A stretch of DNA of 64,000 bases from NCBI GenBank assembly GCA_963920575.1, contig OY986964.1, forward strand, positions 18,293,987 to 18,357,986, in the 5' to 3' direction. The DNA comes from Narthecium ossifragum (taxonomy: Eukaryota; Streptophyta; Magnoliopsida; Dioscoreales; Nartheciaceae). Below are positions 20,015 to 32,052 of this stretch, in pieces. Position 1 is the stretch's first letter, and each line of letters starts with the position of its first letter. The notes under the pieces are model-generated. The model was given only the letters and a program-made list of their open reading frames with translations. It was not told the DNA's origin and did no database searches. The position numbers and the translations under genes were made by a program.

Positions 20015-21443
20015 TGATGAGTCATGAAATATTCGTAATTAAACCCTTAATTTACCTTTGTTAGGACTAGAGTAGTTGTATTTAATAGTTTGTTAGTTGA
20101 TTTCAGGTTTAAACATGATTGGAGAAGAAATATAAGATTTTCGTCTAAAAGATGAATTTATGCATAAAGATGGAACTTATGCACATCCAATCTGTCAGAA
20201 AATAAATGATAGAAGACTTTAAGAGCTACATCTTTCATGTTGGACACTTTGCCATATTCCTCATGAATTGATGCCAGTTTTGAAGAATATAAAGATATAT
20301 AAAGATGCTAGAAAACTATTCCGTCGATGTTCAGAAGAATATTCGGAAACTATTTCAGATAACTCCAAATATTATGAAATCTTCGTGATATGACAGAGAA
20401 CTTCCTAATCTACATCTTTCGTCTTGGACAATATTTCAGACTTCGAACAAATTGGACCCGATTGAGATCATAATAGGGATGCCAGAGTTAATTCAGGAAA
20501 TCTAAGTTGTAATATGAGTCCAACTTAGCCAAAACTATAATTTTAGGAGTTCTCCTATAAATAGGGTTATCCCATCCGAATTTCTCATATTTTTGACAAT
20601 TTTTGGCGAAGGAAAGAGAAGACGGAAAGGACGTGGATGGTGACGACCTTCTTCCCCAACCCGATGGTTTTCATCCAAAAGTTGAGTGTCTAACTTCTTG
20701 TATTTAGGAATCTCATGAAACCCTAGTGGAGTTTTGGCTTTTCTTTACTTTGAATCTTTTAATTTTCTCCAGACATGATCTTATGAATATGTTATTCATT
20801 GTTAATAGAGTTGAAAGAACATAGTTCCCTTGACGTGCTTTCAGTCTTACATGATTTTTGTGATTGATTGTAGAGATTCATAGGATGGTTTTCATCTGAT
20901 TTATGGTTTGCTATTGAGATAGGCTATGCTATGCTAGGATATGTTGTGTTAAGATCATTAGGAGTCGAATAAAGTAAGGTAGTTGTAGGATCGAAGACAA
21001 CCAATAACAAGAAAGATAGGATATGCCATTAGGACCATAAATCTTATTTTAGGGATTCATGTGAGCTTGTAGCCATATGATCGATCCCTAATGATTGAGA
21101 GAATGGAATAAGATGATAACTAGAGAAGACTAATAACGAAAATTGGGCGGATTGGGTAATTCCTAAATAACTACTTCATTGATTCAAATAGATCAACTTT
21201 TTATTTCTTTCCTTTATTAGTTTGGATAATTCTATTCTATCTTTGATTCTTTTGCTTAGATTTAGTTTTTTGAGAATTGATTTCAATATTTTCTGATAAA
21301 TTCTTTGTAGTTCGACTCTGGACTTGACCGTTATTTTACCTATTAGTGTAGTGATTGAATAAAGATATATAAATTTCTAAATTGTGTTTTGCGTATGATT
21401 TAACGACACCATTTCGTTAGATTGCCGTAATATTTTATCATCA
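20015..21443 (+). mobile_element. Z1 3' LTR
   Basis: The LTR starts TGATGAGTCATGAAATATTCG and ends TTATCATCA, preceded by the polypurine tract GTAAGTTGGGGGTG. It is related to Z0 and Z2 over its length, clearly diverged in the last 40 bp. TATAAATA lies at 20556-20563. The flank to the right (CATAT) is SIRE-like Copia sequence, so Z1 inserted near the 3' end of a Copia element. Confidence 0.85.
20556..20563 (+). promoter_or_regulatory. TATA box of Z1 LTR
   Basis: TATAAATA in CTCCTATAAATAGGG, at the same relative place as in Z0. Confidence 0.55.
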
Positions 21444-21448
21444 CATAT

Positions 21449-21665
21449 AAAAGGGTTGTTATCATAAAAAAGAGGGAGATTGTTGATTCTAACCTTATTT
21501 TGATGATGCCAATATATATTAAATGATAAAATATATGTTTAAAATCAATTTCCTCTTTGATTAGAAGTTTTAAAATTCATATTTGAGAATTTATTGTACT
21601 GGCGATTGATGCATGGATTGACAGCGAAGCTTCACAGTCAATGCACCCAACTTGGGCAAATATCA
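21449..21665 (+). mobile_element. SIRE-like Copia relic: polypurine tract and LTR start
   Basis: AAAAAAGAGGGAGAT (21466-21480) followed by TGTTGATTCTAACCTTATTT and TGATGATGCC is the typical junction of polypurine tract and 3' LTR in SIRE/Maximus Copia elements. The LTR starts at 21481 and is cut after 185 bp by the minus-strand Tekay M2 LTR. I could not find the rest. A short inverted pair (TGCATGGATTGAC near 21611 and GTCAATGCA near 21637) lies next to the cut. Confidence 0.6.
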
Positions 21666-21951
21666 TGTCAGACTCTGACCCAAAAAACCCATCCAGGCCG
21701 AGGCGTCAGGATTCCTACTACTATGCACATCCAATCTGGCGCGATACAATGCGGAAAACAGAGATAAATTGGACAATTTGACTTCCGTGGGTAAAGCTGT
21801 ATTAAAAAAATTCTGTAACTCAATACTAGCAGAAACAAGATTCTATTAAATTAACACCGAGTTCTACTATTTAGACATCCGGTACAAATTCTCCTCAAAA
21901 CTCCTCCAAGGGGAAAGATTATACATTTAAGCCAAAATCATCGAAGGATGT

Positions 21952-23321
21952 TGTTACGAGCGGTCTACTCGTGATCCTCTCGTAATGGGTGGCATGATCA
22001 GACTTGATTGAGTCCAATTGGCTGAATCTGGATCGAATCTGGTTCAGTTCTGGCTCAGATTGGAGTAAGTGGCTGAATCCGGATTTGGTGGCTGAGCTGA
22101 ACCAATTAGACTTGGCTGAGTTGATCAAGATATGGCTGGGAAGATCTGACGGCTGAGGAGTCGCCGGAGTAGATCGCCGGCGTAGGAGCGGAGGCGGCGG
22201 TCGGGATAGTGGCAGGAAGGTTCGTGGGTTGATGGGGAATAGATCCAACGGGTTGGATTGGTCGGAGGATGGCTAGATGGACGGGATCTGGTGGTCGACG
22301 GCGGCGGGTTTGGGTTTACCGGCGTCGGGGACGACGGGGAGGCTCAGGGATGGCTTAGGACGTCGGGATATGGTCTAGGAAGGTCTGCGGGCTACTTTGG
22401 AGGGATCTGGGAGATGGGTGGCGGATCGGCCGGATCTGGGGGAGACAGCGGTGAAGGTTGGGTCGGCCGGCGTCGGGGACGACGAGGGAGCTCGGCTAGG
22501 GCCTGGGAAAGGTCGGAATCGGGTCTAGGGAGGCCGGGGAAGGGTTTAGGAAGGGTTTGGGGTGAGATCGGGGTCGTGTCGTGGACGGCAGACGGTGGCT
22601 GTGAACTTGGGTTGGCCGGGGAAGACGCCGGAGGAGACGACGGAGGCGGAGGAGCAGCTTGGAGAAGTCGTGAGGCTCAGGGGAAGAGGATGGGGGACTT
22701 GGTTCGCAGCGGGGGTGGCCGGAAAGGAGAGAACGGCGATGGTCGGCGGTAGCTTAGGCTTTTGGGCACGGGAGAGAGTAGAGGGAAGAAGATGAACAGT
22801 GCTGGGGTGACGTGGCGGTGGGGTCGCTGACGTGGAGGAGAGAGAAAGTGACGGGGAGAGAGAATTTCCGATGGAGGCGGTGCCGGCTGCGGAGAAGATG
22901 ACCGACGAGGAAGAAGGTGGATCTATGGTAGATATCGGGTGGAAGCTATATTATCTCTACTCCTATGATAATCTATCAACTATTCTTAATCATTCATCTC
23001 ATCATTCCTCATTATAACCTAATACGAAACTACTAAGGTCCTTTTATAGAGACCTTGACAGAGTCCTAATTCACCAGAAAACCCCCTTGTTTAATTAGCA
23101 AGTAATAAGGTTTCTGACTCAACTCAACTTCCTAACTCAAAGGGACTCTTAATTAATTCCTAACAATCAACTAGGACTCAATAAAAGACTAATGATAAAT
23201 ACTAATTAAATACTCTAGTTTGAACTAGGGAAGTCCAAGTCAAATTAGGAAAGAGGTTGAACCAGCTTGGTTCCTCTTCTGGGTTCGGGTCCAGTTGGTC
23301 GAGTCGGATCGACTCGTATCA
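21952..23321 (-). mobile_element. W solo LTR inside Tekay M2 LTR
   Basis: The plus strand starts TGTTACGAGCGGTCTACTCG and ends GAGTCGGATCGACTCGTATCA, the exact reverse of W LTR ends. It is flanked by the 5-bp duplication GATGT (21947-21951 and 23322-23326). Its length of 1370 bp agrees with W LTR 3 without the MULE, and it lacks the MULE, so it shows the empty site. Confidence 0.9.
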
Positions 23322-24274
23322 GATGTTTATGTATATACATAAGCTATCAAAAGTACAACTTATCTCCCACAACAACCTCAAGCACCTCGTGAAGTCGTCG
23401 CGTCGCCAAAGGCTGATCCAGCTGGTTCTACTAAAGAAGAACTGAAGCCTGCACCTGCAAAACACAGCTCCGGTTGGAGTGAGCTACAAGCTCAGTAGGG
23501 TTCTACTCTACGTCACACTTGAAGGGAGGAAAACAACAACCATGTCATTTCTCCGCCTAAGTCTAAAGGATGCCACAGGGTCTCTAACCCGTATTGACTC
23601 CCCAAGGGATCCTACTCTTCTCAACCGACCACGCTGGAAACATCAATCAACACGCTGGGTGGAACATGAACCAGAACTAGTAGGATCACCCTTACCCAGT
23701 AGGAAACCGCTGTCTGGGGACAATGTTAGGGACATCGACAATCATCCTTAGCACTTGGCGTTGGAGAAATGCCACGACCTCTAAACCTCAAGAACAACAT
23801 AATATCGCTAACTAAACCGTATCCTCGATAACATGAAGATCCCAATAATACAATAACGTACTAAACCTTGCTACCCAGCCACGACCCTAGAGCTAGATCC
23901 GAGCTACCCGAGAGCCTCGGATCGACGATTGACCATCGCCCGCGCCTAACTTGGAATGCCTCTAATGCATACAGTGCATGTGCCTATCCAAGCATCTAAC
24001 CTAGGGCCACAACAACAATCATAAGTTCAACAGTTATATAATAGCCCTCGCACACGCCGACAATGGGCTAAGGTTCTACAATACAATGTAAGCTAGCACT
24101 CATGTTAGCCCTTATAGATTCTCCAAAACAGTAAACCCATGATCAAAATCCCAAAATCAATCAAAATCCATCGAAAACCCTATGATAACAACATGCATGC
24201 TTCCTAACACGATTGGGTATCTATCATGAACATAAACCAATCAAAGGAAACCAGAAAACACTGTTCTCGGGCTC

Positions 24275-24490
24275 ACGGTCGATGCGACGATCGATTCGAC
24301 GGTCGATGCGATGGTCGATCCGACAGTTGACCGTGAGGCCTGGTGGTAAAAAGGCAAGGAATTACGATCGATCGGGACATCGACCCTGAGAAGCCAAAAA
24401 GGAGACGGAGCCTCACGATCGATGCGACGATCGATGCGACGGTCGACCGTGAGGCCAGGTGGGAAAAAGATAAGGAATCACGGTCGACAA
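24275..24490 (-). repeat. CGGTCGAYCG cassette in Tekay M2 LTR
   Basis: Units such as CACGGTCGATGCGACGATCG repeat in two clusters separated by a unique spacer, in the reverse orientation of the P1 cassette. Confidence 0.75.
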
Positions 24491-24756
24491 AACCATTGGC
24501 ACAAAGAAAACAAGATTTTCACAGTTAAAACCTAAACTTAGGTCTAAACGGGTAAAATCGACAAAACCATCCGGTAAAATACAAAACCATCCGGTAGGAA
24601 CACTCTAGGCAAGCCATTACACTAACGTATTAAGTTACACAACATTCTATCATGCACGACTATATAAATAGCACAATAAACCTATCCTAGGTAAATCTGA
24701 CCACACGATCGGGGTAGCAACACCTACTTGAGCAAGCAGGGCAGCTCCTCCACGTC

Positions 24757-25638
24757 TCCTCTGTCTAAGATCTGCACTTGCTGCTCTACGTAGGTGGCAT
24801 CCTCCTCTATCTCGATGTCGTCGTACCTGATCACATGAGATGGATCTGGAATGTATTTCCTCAGCATCGACACATTAAATGTACGGTGAACTGCCGACAT
24901 GTTCAGGGGTAGAGCCAACTGGTAGGCGACTGCTCCAACGCGCCTGACGACCTCGAAAGGGTCCGTGAACCTCGGTGCTAGTTTGCCCTTGCTACCAAAG
25001 CTGATCGATCCTCTATGCGGAGACATCTTCAGTAGCACTCTGTCACCAACTGCGAACTCTAGGGGTCATCGCTTGCGATTTGCGTAACTCTTCTGCCTGC
25101 TCTGCGCTGTCAGGAGTCTCTGTCTGATCTGAGCCAACCGTTCTGATTACTACATGATGATGTCTGGACCGGTAAGGGACGCCTCTCCAACCTCTATCCA
25201 ACATATTGGTGAGAGACACGGTCTGCCGTACAACGCCTCAAAGGTGTAAAACCCAAACTGGCTTGAAAGTTGTTGTTGTAGGCAAACTCCACCAGAGTTA
25301 CGTACTGCTCCCAAGTACCTCCAACATCTAACCCACATGTTCTGAGCATGTCCTCCAAGATCTGGATCGTTCGCTATGATTGTCCGTCTCTCTGAGGGTG
25401 GAAAGATATGCTGAACATCAGCGCTGTCCTCAAGAAGTCCTGGAAGCTGCTCTAGAATCTATCGGTGAATTAGGGATATCTGTCTGACACAATCGACATT
25501 GGGATGCCGTGCAGTCATACCACCTCATCGATGTACCTCTGGCTCAGTACTGGATATGTCGTCTTCATGGGGAACAAATGAGTTAAATTGGTCAGTCGAT
25601 CGACGATGACCCAAATCGCATCATTCCCCCTAGGTGTC
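24757..25638 (-). pseudogene. Tekay M2 pol: integrase end and chromodomain linker
   Basis: The minus-strand frame ending at 24724 has KLAPRFTDPFEVVRRVGAVA, YQLALPLNMSAVH, FNVSMLRKYIPDPSHVIRYD and EEDATYVEQQVQILDR, diagnostic of Tekay/Del chromoviruses just before the chromodomain. The frame then reads into LTR sequence (ELPCLLK), so the chromodomain tail is lost. Further right, the piece at 25150-25338 includes [15 protein letters not shown] (the Y-G-R-x-C-x-S-P motif). Stops and shifts separate the parts. The sequence is interrupted at 25639 by element X and resumes at 41026. Confidence 0.85.
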
Positions 25639-26009
25639 TGATAAGACTTGAAAAGTGCACAAATCACCCTTTTAACGAGGTCTTGTTAGTCTCCGAGTAA
25701 TGCTATTTCGATAGTCTATGATGTATTTCAAGTATAAGAGCCTTCAATGAAGATTAGATCATGTTTGGTGTTAAAACGAACAAATAAAGAACCTGCGAAG
25801 TCAAAGGAGCAAAGGTGGGCCATTTTTGAAGATTAAACTGTACCTTCTTAGGAAGAACCAGATGATGTGGCATATATAGTTGGAAAGCTCTTGAAGTCTA
25901 GTTTCGGAAGAATTTTATGGTTCGTGATTCCGAGTTTTCTAAAGGAAGTTACGACAATTTTAATATCGATGGCGCAGTCTGGATGGCAAAATAGTAGATA
26001 CTCTGGAAA

Positions 26010-26235
26010 GTCCGATCGATCCTACACTTATAGAAGATCGATCCATTTATGCAGGAACCTGACAGAACGCATACTTTTCAGCTGTTCACAGTAGGATCGA
26101 TCCTACTATCGATCCTACTGAGTAGGATCGATCCGACACCCCTGGTAGGATCGATCCGACTCAGGCGTAGCCAGAAATTGAAGATTTTGATGTAAAGGAT
26201 CGATCCTACACCCCTGGAGGGATCGATCCTACCTT
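26010..26235 (+). repeat. GGATCGATCC cassette in X 5' LTR
   Basis: Copies of AGGATCGATCC (palindromic) recur with spacers such as CCTAC and GACACCCCTGGT. It lies 57-280 bp upstream of the TATA box at 26292. Compared with the 3' LTR cassette (39690-39885) it has an extra unit in the middle. Confidence 0.85.
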
Positions 26236-26291
26236 TCCAGTGAAGAAAATCAATGGTTTAGATCTAATCTGAGAATAGAGACACTTAAGGC

Positions 26292-26299
26292 TATAAATA
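26292..26299 (+). promoter_or_regulatory. TATA box of X 5' LTR
   Basis: TATAAATA in GGCTATAAATAAGC. The 3' LTR has TATAAAAA at 39942-39949. Confidence 0.6.
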
Positions 26300-26422
26300 A
26301 GCATCTTTTAGGGCTTTTTGGGGGCTCTTCCTTGGCCTTTTGGCTGAGCCTTCTTGGTTTTCTTTTCTTCCTTTTTTTACATAAGTTAGGTTAGATCTTT
26401 GGGGGAAGATCCATGGGTGGAG

Positions 26423-27918
26423 TGATGTGCTGTCGCAGGCACTCAAAAATAAAACCAATACTCTTTAAGATAAATATAGTAGTGCGAGTACGAGTCGATC
26501 CCACGAAGAGTGGTTAGCCTAGGTTTGTGCTTAGTGAACAAAGATGGGGGGTTTTAAACGTGAGGAAAACAGTGAAGAAATAATCTAAAGCGGAGAGTTG
26601 AATTAAATCAAGAGAACAAACCTTGGTATGAGTCAACATCCACCATCGGAATCCAACAACTGATCATAGATGCAAGTATCAATCAATTCATACCATGAAT
26701 ATTCACCGTTCGAATGAAATTCGAATCTCTGCTCAATCATAGTTAATTAGAAACAAGAGATCCAATTAACCCTAACTACTAAACAACCTAAGACAAGAGC
26801 TGTAGATTTAATCTAGTAGCAGCGTTAAGAATAGGGAGATCAATGAAGCTAAACAACACAAGCACAAGCGGTTGCATTTAATCTAGTCAAATATTCTTCC
26901 TAAGACCTAACAATCTCTGAAACGCAGTAGATTATTAAACCCTAGTAGCTTCGCCAATTAGAGGGATCAAACAATTCCGGATTTGATATTAAACCTAGCA
27001 GTAGACCACCATGAATAATAAACTAGTAGGCCTCCTAGCAATTAGACAAGATAATCATGAAGATTTAATCTCAGAAGAACATCCAATACTCATGTATAAA
27101 CTGAACAATAAGAATAGATTAGATCTCACAGTTTCATTGATTCCGAGGTTTCAGTTTCCTCGACCAAGGATCAAGATTTAGCCACGCAAGGCCATTAAGA
27201 ACAATCCTCAAAAGATTCCAATAAACAAGAGAAAACTTGGAAAAATATAAAAGAGTTAGAAAATAGCAGCCAAAAGTGTCCAAGGATCCCTCTTTGATAA
27301 CTCTAAGTATCCAATTTATAGCCCCAAAGTCTCTCCATCCACGGATTAGATCTAAACCGTCGATCAGACTTTAGGTGTCGGATCGATCGGTTGCGTAAAA
27401 ATCCTCCATCTCTGGCTATTCCCGAATCCGATCGATCGGACTTTAGGTGTCGGATCGATCGGACACAGTAGGATGGATAGAGGGATCGATCGGACTGTGT
27501 ACAGTGAAAAAGTATACGCTCTGTTAGGTTTCTGCATAGTCGGATTGATCGGACTCTAGGTGTCGGATCGATCGGACTTTCCAGCGTATTTACTGTTCTA
27601 CCATCCAGACTGCGCCATCGGTACTAAAATTGCCGTAACTTCCTCTAGAAAACTCGGAATCAAGAACCGTAAAATTCTCTAGAAACTAGACTTCAGGAGC
27701 TTTCCAACCATATATGGCACATCATCTGGTTCTTCATGAGCAGATACAGATTAATCTTTAAAGTTAATCCATATACTCTTTTCAGCTTCTTTTCGAACTT
27801 AAGGACTTCAATTGCATCCTAAATCAAAATATAAGAATAATGAGTGTATTTAGGTACCTAATAAGCACAGGAAACTAAGTATTAAGGGATAAAAATATAA
27901 CATTATGCATCATCATCA
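26423..27918 (-). mobile_element. Y solo LTR (Y1) in X 5' LTR
   Basis: The plus strand starts TGATGTGCTGTCGCAGGCAC and ends TATGCATCATCATCA. It is flanked by TGGAG (26418-26422 and 27919-27923). Length 1496 bp. It is related to the second Y LTR at 50614-52248 and, over the segment around the phrase CCATATATGG...GAAAGCTC, also to the X LTR itself. A minus-strand TATA-like box lies at 27313-27320, with a GATCGATCGGA cassette upstream at 27365-27590. Confidence 0.9.
27365..27590 (-). repeat. GATCGATCGGA cassette in Y1 LTR
   Basis: Units such as TCGGATCGATCGGAC recur with the spacer TTTAGGTG. In LTR orientation the block lies directly upstream of the TATA-like box. The unit differs from that in sister LTR Y2. 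Confidence 0.8.
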
Positions 27919-28836
27919 TGGAGCGTGGCGACAACCTTCATCGACGGATCTCCTTCCTAAAGATGAGTAGCTAACTTTTTACCATGGGATTCTTATGATG
28001 TAATTAGGGTTTCTATTAGAGATTTCTTAGATCTAGGGCTTGTATACACGATTGTTTGACTTATATGGATTGATTTCTATTTTCTTTATATCATGGTGTT
28101 GATTTCTTGCTGGATGTATGGATTGTTCGTGTTTGCACTTGATTCTAGAGCTTGTGTATGCTAGGGTTTGGATTGGATTCATCCAAATAAGAGGATCATG
28201 CTAGTCCCATGATATCTCGGATGTAATCTTCTTTGTGATTAGGGATTATATAGTGCTAGTCCCACTACGTTCTATCCCTAATCCTTCATCCATCCTACTT
28301 TTGTAGATTTGGCCATCAAGATGCTAACCCATCTTGACCTTACACCTAAATCCATATCCGTAATACTATTTGCGATGAATTCATCCTAATAAGAGGGTTC
28401 ATTAGCAGTGTACGTAACTAATCATTCGGTCACTGATATTTAGATAATTGTTTTTGCCAACAAGGAATCCTAAACAGAACTTGTTGAGTGATAAGGAGAA
28501 CTAGCCATTCACTTATCAACTATTAGTAAAGCCATTCAGCGTGATTAATGTGCCCTGATCTTAGGAAGTCAAGGTAGAATCCTGGTTATTGATTAAGAAT
28601 TCCCTAGTACCTTTTTCTCGTATTTTTCAATCTTTAGTATAAAGTTAGTTTAATTCTAATTCTGAATCTTTTACCAACTTATTGGTAGGAATACTTAGAT
28701 TGAGTTTAGTAGTTTAATTACTTTCTACGCATTCCCTGTGGATTCGACTCGGACTCACTACTATCTACCCCTAAAGTAGTTAGTTAGTAATTTGATTATA
28801 AATTTGTAATTTTGAGTAGACTCGTTAAGGAACGAC

Positions 28837-31349
28837 TGTCACACCCTGACCCGGAAAACCCATCCAGATCGAGACATGAGCCACCTAAACCTGTTTACAT
28901 CATCAATTGGCGCACAAGTATATAACTACTATGAATTTAAACAATTTAATCCTCAAATTCATAAAAATTTTGACAGAATCCCCTTTATAATTATAACACA
29001 AGAAACCTGTACATTTGATAATTTTACAACTTTACAACTTCGATATTTGACAAATTACAATTTGGACAAAATGATCAATTAATACATTCCTCAAATATCT
29101 ACATTAAAGAACGTTACAACATTTCTCCAATACAATTAAATTAATAATCATACAATTCTGTTCTCGAATATTTCAGATTATACATCAATTTATACATCAC
29201 TGATTAAAACTGTAAATTTACTGTAGATGAACTCCTCGAAGCTCCAAGTCCTCAATCACCTTGAAATATCGCGCCATCTTCTAGAAGATCACCTGAAAGA
29301 AGGAACTGCATCGACCTGCATCGCCGATGCAGCCCAGGTAGGGTGAGCAACAATGCCCAGTAGGGTTCTACTCTACGTCGCACAGAAAGGAAGGGAAATT
29401 ACAACTGTGTCGTTCTCCGCCTAAGCCTAAGGTATGCCAAGGGGCCCCATAACCCCGTCGATTCCCGAGGGCTTCTGTCCAGGTCCCACCCTCACCCAAG
29501 AACAAACGAGAGGAAACAAAGACTGCGGGCTTCTGTCCATGTACCACCCTGCCTAGTCATATCATCTCTCGCGAGGACATATATATCAAGAACATCGACA
29601 ACCATCCTTAGCGCTTGGCCTTGGAGACCCGACACGACCTCTACACCTCAAATACAAGAATAATCCATAGTCGACTATAACAGAAACCTCAAATGATATC
29701 AAGCATTATCATTGATGACAATCACGTCCTAATCCTCGACTACCCAAACCCCGGTCCTAGGGCTAGATCCGAGCTACTCGAGAACCCCGGATCGGCGATC
29801 GAAACCATCGCCTACCACCTAGGCTGAATGTCTCTAATGCAATCATCATGCATGAGCCTATTCAAACAACTAGGCCTAGGTGTCTCTACATGACATCTCA
29901 TCAGGCATGTCCAATTTATCATATAAGACATAAAAGAAAGCTAAGCTATTTCAGTGTTATCACGTTTCAATCCAAATTTCGGCATTACAACGGCATGCAC
30001 CGCCGTCAGCCAGAAATTGTACAATGGAGCACACCCTCAGCTAACTAGCTCACAGAGCACCACTGGCCCGCATAATATAAACATTCCCATAAAGAAATAT
30101 AAATGGGCACACCGCCGGCCCTAGGCTCACGCATGATACAGAAAAACATGAATGACGTGATTAATAAGAGATTGCACGGACTGAGTTGTTAAAGGAACAA
30201 TTTAGCATAAATGAATAACGAATAATCACGGATATTCCTAAAATCAACCCGCAATTAGTCCAATTAGAACAGAGGAGGAGAAGAAGGTAGCATCGTACAT
30301 CATCGAGATCCATTGCATTGCATCACAATCCATTGGCATATCATAGCAGAGCATGGCATAGACTAACAGAGAAGAGAGCCAAGGAAACAGGGGAGGAAAC
30401 AGAGAAACCCAAACAACTCAGGCAATACAGTCGATCAACGAAAACCAGAGAAATCAAAGAAGGAATCTTATTAGAAATCCATCCGATCCAAGGATCTAGG
30501 CAGCAGCAGCAAAGAAGAAGGAAGAACATTAACAAACAATCACGTAATCAATAGAGAAGTAATCAAACCCAATTATCATGCATCCAAGCCGTTGCAACAG
30601 GGGAAAACGAGATAGCATCGATCCCTACCATGACAGCGGAGAGAGAGGAAGAAAAAATCAAGCAATCCAAACTAATATGCTTCAACCGGAGTTTCTGCTA
30701 AACTAGTAGAGTCCTAAACCAAGTTTAGGGGAGAGAAGCCCTACCTCTAGATCCGAGGGTCTTCCTCTTCCTCTTCTCCGGCCATGATCACCGACGCCGT
30801 TGATGTCATCCTCCTTGCTGCGGTCGCCGTCGCCAGACTCCTCTCCGGCCGCACCCTCGCCTCCGACGAGAGGAACTCCGCTAGTTCCTCTCCTCCTCTC
30901 TCTCTGCTCACCGTCGACACCCTCTCTCTTTCTCCCTCCGATCGGGTCGCGAGTGGATCTCTCTCTCTCTCTCGAAGTGGATTGCGGCTGATCCCTAACA
31001 AGAGAAGAGGATGGGATTTAAGGGTTTACATACTAAAGGTTTAATATTAGATCCTGGTCGTCCGATCAACCGGATTTGATCCTAGCCGCTCAGATCTCGA
31101 TCCTTATGATCTAACTCAGATCCTCCGATCTGGGTACTCTTACTGGTCTAATCAAACACATACATCACCACATGGCCGTGTGTGCACAACGCGTGTGTGA
31201 AACCAACTCCGCCAAGGGTAATTTACCAAATTACCCCCGGAGCCGCAACGATCAAAGGAGATCGCGAAGCAAGGCCAACCGAGCCAAACCAACCGAACCA
31301 GACCCTCGACCGACGCGATCGGACCGGGTTGGAGGTACGGGTCCTCACA
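28837..31349 (-). mobile_element. Tekay solo LTR in X 5' LTR
   Basis: The plus strand starts TGTCACACCCTGACCCGG and ends GGTACGGGTCCTCACA. It is flanked by ACGAC (28832-28836 and 31350-31354). 2513 bp. It lacks an obvious CGGTCGAYCG cassette and has a diverged version of the conserved leader block, so it belongs to a distinct subfamily. Open frames near 30784-31044 are GC-rich shadows without a domain. Confidence 0.9.
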
Positions 31350-31378
31350 ACGACACTTTTCAAGTCCTATCAAAATTT

Positions 31379-31396
31379 TGGCGCCGTTGCCGGGGA
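31379..31396 (+). other. Primer-binding site (Asp-tRNA type) of X
   Basis: TGGCGCCGTTGCCGGGGA, 6 bp after the LTR end, is the site typical of plant Athila/Tat-type Gypsy elements. I recall this as complementary to tRNA-Asp. Confidence 0.85.
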
Positions 31397-31665
31397 ATGC
31401 CATAGGAGATGATTGAATTGCTTTGCTTAGTCTAATATTCCTTATAAATTTTCTTTCATATTTAAAAAAAAATGAAAAAAGGGAAAAGAAAAAGACAAGA
31501 AAAGAAATTCATAGTTACATTGCTATATCTTCTTGTTGTTAGGAGACGCCGACGTGAGGAGAATAAACGGTTTACAGTCGACGACGGACGTCTCGTGCTT
31601 GGACCAGCCTTTTGTAACGTATTTCTAACATTTTGCTTGGCCCTTGCTTGATTAATTAGTTATAC

Positions 31666-32052
31666 ATGGCCGATAATTATATACCACTGGGAGCCACGTT
31701 GAACGATTATTTTTTATCATCTAGTTATGCACCCGCTTATGTTAACGATACATATGATTTCTCAAACCCGTCTTATGATTCTCATTCATACCCATATGAT
31801 CCGGATTTGAGTGATCATCCATTCCATGATTGGAAATTCCAAGGTTACTATCCTCCCAATGTTCAACTACAAGATGAGTATACCGAACCAATATTTTGCA
31901 CCTAGTTTTGAACCGTCTTATTTTTCTCAAACACAATACTCACTACCCCAACATTGGTATGAGCCATCCCTTCCCCTTGCACCACAACCACAAATAGATC
32001 CAGCTATAAAGGAAAGGATTCTTAAAGCTTTAGAGACTTTTGAGGCACAAAG
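31666..32052 (+). pseudogene. X ORF, N-terminal part (unknown, Tyr/Asp-rich)
   Basis: The ATG at 31666 opens MADNYIPLGATLNDYFLSSS, Tyr-, Asp-, Ser- and Pro-rich. A frameshift near 31880 moves the reading to the second frame, which gives NQYFAPSFEPSYF and ERILKALETFEAQ and reaches the nested solo LTR at 32053. The nearest ATG after the leader and its context fit a start. I know no protein family for it. The Phe-Glu-Ala-Gln-Ser...Gln-Leu-Ile pattern at the join resembles the coiled segment before M-G-Q-I-A in Athila gag, so part may be gag-derived. Confidence 0.5.

Larger units (their letters stand above)
21666..24756 (-). mobile_element. Tekay M2 3' LTR, truncated and split
   Basis: The plus-strand start TGTCAGACTCTGACCC corresponds to the reversed Tekay LTR end (TGTCACACCCCGACCC in other copies). 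It carries a reversed cassette at about 24275-24490. It is split by a W solo LTR at 21952-23321. At about 24756 it passes directly into pol. The first roughly 430 bp of the LTR (in its own orientation, including promoter) and the last part of pol are missing, so an internal deletion fused the two. Confidence 0.8.
25639..31372 (+). mobile_element. X 5' LTR with two nested solo LTRs
   Basis: After removing the Y solo LTR, the Tekay solo LTR and one copy of each duplication, it is about 1.715 kb, compared with 1.710 kb for the 3' LTR. The two are nearly identical by eye except in the GATCGATC cassette. TATAAATA is at 26292-26299. Confidence 0.9.

Noticed and set aside
26010..26235. GATCGATC cassettes as a CRISPR-like array
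   Set aside because: Units are short palindromes with irregular, related spacers, in plant LTRs; no cas genes.
30747..31044. GC-rich frames near 31.0 kb as a gene 5' end
   Set aside because: They lie in the Tekay solo LTR 28837-31349, overlap on both strands and carry no recognisable motif.
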